The notes beneath the pieces are model-generated. The model was given only the letters and a program-made list of their open reading frames with translations. It was not told the origin of the DNA and did no database searches. From Bacillota bacterium (GTDB lineage Bacteria > Bacillota_E > Sulfobacillia > Sulfobacillales > Sulfobacillaceae), in NCBI GenBank assembly GCA_021802375.1, contig JAKAAL010000209.1, forward strand, positions 1 through 7,008: a stretch of 7,008 nucleotides of DNA, read 5' to 3'. Positions 5,832-7,008 of the stretch are shown here, piece by piece. The translations under genes were made by a program, and so were the position numbers. Each line of letters begins with the position of its first letter. Position 1 is the stretch's first letter.

Positions 5832-6416
5832 TATCAAGGAAACCAAAAGTCCTCTATTATTGAACAAGCCCTGCCGAAAGCGTGGAGTAAATTAATTGAG
5901 GAACCGGATGAGCTCCTCGTCGATTTGTTGGCCGAGGCGGTGGAGCACTCGTGTGGTCTTCGGCCGGACAATGAACAAGTCGCTCGTTTTTCTGCATCTT
6001 CTGTACAGCGTCCATCGTCGGGTGATACGCCGTTACCGCATAGGCGTCCTCCAATGGTGCCCAATCCTTTTTCCCAATCCGTGAGCCATAGCGTTACCAA
6101 TACGTCCCTTGATGGCATTACATGGAGAGGCCATAGAATCGCCGTTCATTCATGGATTGAGGGGTTAGGCGCCATTCTCCAACACTTACAGTCGGAACAT
6201 CAATCGGATATGAACAAGTGTCTTTCGTTGAGAGGCCGTAAACGACCCTATTTTTCCAAAAATCAACACGAGTTGCGCCAACCACGACAGCTAGATGGCA
6301 CGCCCTTATTTTATGAATCTAACCTAAGCGCTCAGCAGATTAGGCGCATAGCCGACAACCTATTGATCATCTTTGGCTATCCATCGGATACGGTCTCCTT
6401 CGACTATGAACGGTAG
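5775..6416 (+). pseudogene. C-terminal half of the split HsdR-N-type nuclease
   Basis: The open frame starts at ATG 5775, but bases before 5834 belong to the inserted element and there is no ribosome binding site before the ATG, so independent translation is doubtful. The native part begins 'QGNQKSSIIEQALPKAWSKL' and continues 'EEPDELLVDLLAE' and 'CGLRPDNEQVARF', the usual continuation after the nuclease core in stand-alone HSDR_N proteins, as I recall the family. A proline- and serine-rich linker follows, then a C-terminal domain with 'ITWRGHRIAVHSW', 'SLRGRKRPYFSKN', 'LFYESNLSAQQI' and 'LLIIFGY'. That last set is a conserved tail seen in such proteins, possibly for DNA binding. Joined to the N-terminal half it makes 356 residues, a normal family length, with no other frameshift. 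The tail is therefore well preserved, which suggests a recent disruption. Confidence 0.7.
5816..5833 (-). repeat. Right terminal inverted repeat of the MITE-like element
   Basis: The inverted partner of 5704-5721, ending in the second TA copy. Native nuclease coding sequence resumes at 5834. Confidence 0.6.
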
Positions 6417-6447
6417 TTGGACATGAGCTCGCTAATTCGGTGCTGAG

Positions 6448-6799
6448 TTAGCTGTGATAATTTCTTACTCCTCGGTATCCAACTGTGATTATTCGTAGGG
6501 TTCGTTGGGTGCGTTCTCGGGGGGCCGACTGATCGTCGAGGACCCACTGCGTGAGAATTTCGATAGCGATCCATTTGGGGTGCCCCCGCAGGGCGCTGGC
6601 GTGTGTATTGCGGCGTTTCCGTCACTTCGTGACGATCGAGATATTTCATCGCGGTTTTGCGAGAAAAGTGAAACTCGCGGGCAATCCGATGCACAGACCA
6701 CCCTTCTCGTTCGTGTAATTGCCGGATAAACCCCGTAGTCGCGATGTCGCACAGGAGCGCGCCCATTGAAATGGGCGGTATGCTCGCCACCGAGTCCAT
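6448..6799 (-). pseudogene. IS21-family istA transposase, frameshifted N-terminal remnant
   Basis: Minus-strand reading gives 'FIRQLHEREGWSVHRIAREF' and 'FSRKTAMKYLDRHE', the N-terminal helix-turn-helix of IstA transposases, followed by 'PQYTRQRPAGAPQMDRYR'. At about 6561-6563 the frame shifts. In the neighbouring frame the protein continues 'EILTQWVLDDQSAPRERTQR', then 'GYRGVRNYHS' and a stop (complement of 6448-6450). This matches the IstA segment leading to the '(E)YG..G...VR.Y' motif. The DDE catalytic core and the istB helper gene are missing, so the element is dead and only its 5' end remains. No ribosome binding site is clear; ATG candidates are at 6799 and 6766. It lies tail-to-tail with the nuclease gene (stop 6416), about 32 nt apart. 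Confidence 0.75.
6761..6776. repeat. Short inverted repeat at a possible istA start
   Basis: GCCCATT and AATGGGC are perfect reverse complements separated by 2 nt. The minus-strand ATG at 6766-6764, one candidate istA start, lies in the palindrome. It may be incidental. Confidence 0.25.
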
Positions 6800-6821
6800 G
6801 GGGGAAATGCTGTCACCTCTG

Positions 6822-7008
6822 TTACGAGGTCTTCTCGGGATCCGATCTTAAGTCGACCTCCTGTCTAAGATCGAGAATCTCGTCGACAGAGACGCACAAG
6901 GCACGAGACAGCTTGACCAGCGTACTGGCTCCCGGTTCCTTCTTGTTAGATTCTAGCTCGCTGATAAATCCCTGGCGCAGTCCCGTTAACCTCGCTAGAT
7001 GCCAGGCC
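6822..7008 (-). CDS. XRE/Cro-CI family helix-turn-helix regulator, C-terminal part
   Basis: The minus-strand frame is open from the window edge (first full codon at 7007-7005) to a TAA at 6824-6822, giving 61 residues; the start lies beyond the window. Seen: 'LARLTGLRQGFISELESNKK', which is the second and recognition helix of an HTH_3 domain ('la..tGlsq.yiSelE.gkk'), then 'EPGASTLVKLSRALCVSVDE' and 'ILDL', the classic 'p...tL.kla.aL.vs.d.Ll' end. A short charged tail ('RQEVDLRSDPEKTS') follows, so the protein ends shortly after the DNA-binding domain. Such small regulators control neighbouring genes by dimer binding and are common in phage, restriction-modification and toxin-antitoxin loci. 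Which genes it controls cannot be told, as its upstream side is outside the window. Confidence 0.85.
   Translation of the reverse strand, partial: AWHLARLTGLRQGFISELESNKKEPGASTLVKLSRALCVSVDEILDLRQEVDLRSDPEKTS

Overview
The window looks like a bacterial chromosome of intermediate G+C. It has purine-rich ribosome binding sites, TTG and GTG starts and tightly packed genes in its left half. That combination fits a Gram-positive (Firmicutes-type) organism, and a Sulfobacillus-like acidothermophile would be my guess. The genus is an impression from protein style, not something the sequence proves.

Left half (1-3996): an intact plus-strand operon for peptide use. It holds the C-terminal end of a family 5 (peptide/nickel-type) ABC substrate-binding protein, a DppB/OppB-type permease, a DppC/OppC-type permease overlapping it by 4 nt, and, 13 nt later, a full-length S9 (prolyl oligopeptidase/acylaminoacyl peptidase) serine peptidase with its Ser-Asp-His triad. 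The logic is capture, import, then cytoplasmic hydrolysis of peptides. No ATPase subunits are present here; they must lie upstream, outside the window, or elsewhere.

Right half (3997-7008): a gene graveyard of accessory character. In order: an intergenic stretch with a perfect 14-bp inverted repeat; a 65-codon minus-strand gene of unknown function with a strong ribosome binding site; a decayed fragment of a second S9 peptidase, clearly related to the intact gene; a decayed short-chain dehydrogenase/reductase (SDR); a nuclease gene with an HsdR-N-type PD-(D/E)xK domain, split in two; a frameshifted 5' remnant of an IS21-type istA transposase (minus strand); and the C-terminal end of an XRE/Cro-CI helix-turn-helix regulator (minus strand) running off the right edge.

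The most notable observation is how the nuclease gene is broken. A segment of 126 bp (5706-5831) sits between two TA dinucleotides and has imperfect inverted repeats at its ends (14 of 18 bases match, counting the TA). Removing the segment plus one TA joins the two halves exactly in frame into a single 356-residue protein. This is the signature of a small non-autonomous (MITE-like) element that inserted at TA, as Tc1/mariner/IS630-type elements do. I see no CRISPR array, tRNA or rRNA, and no convincing sigma-70 promoter.
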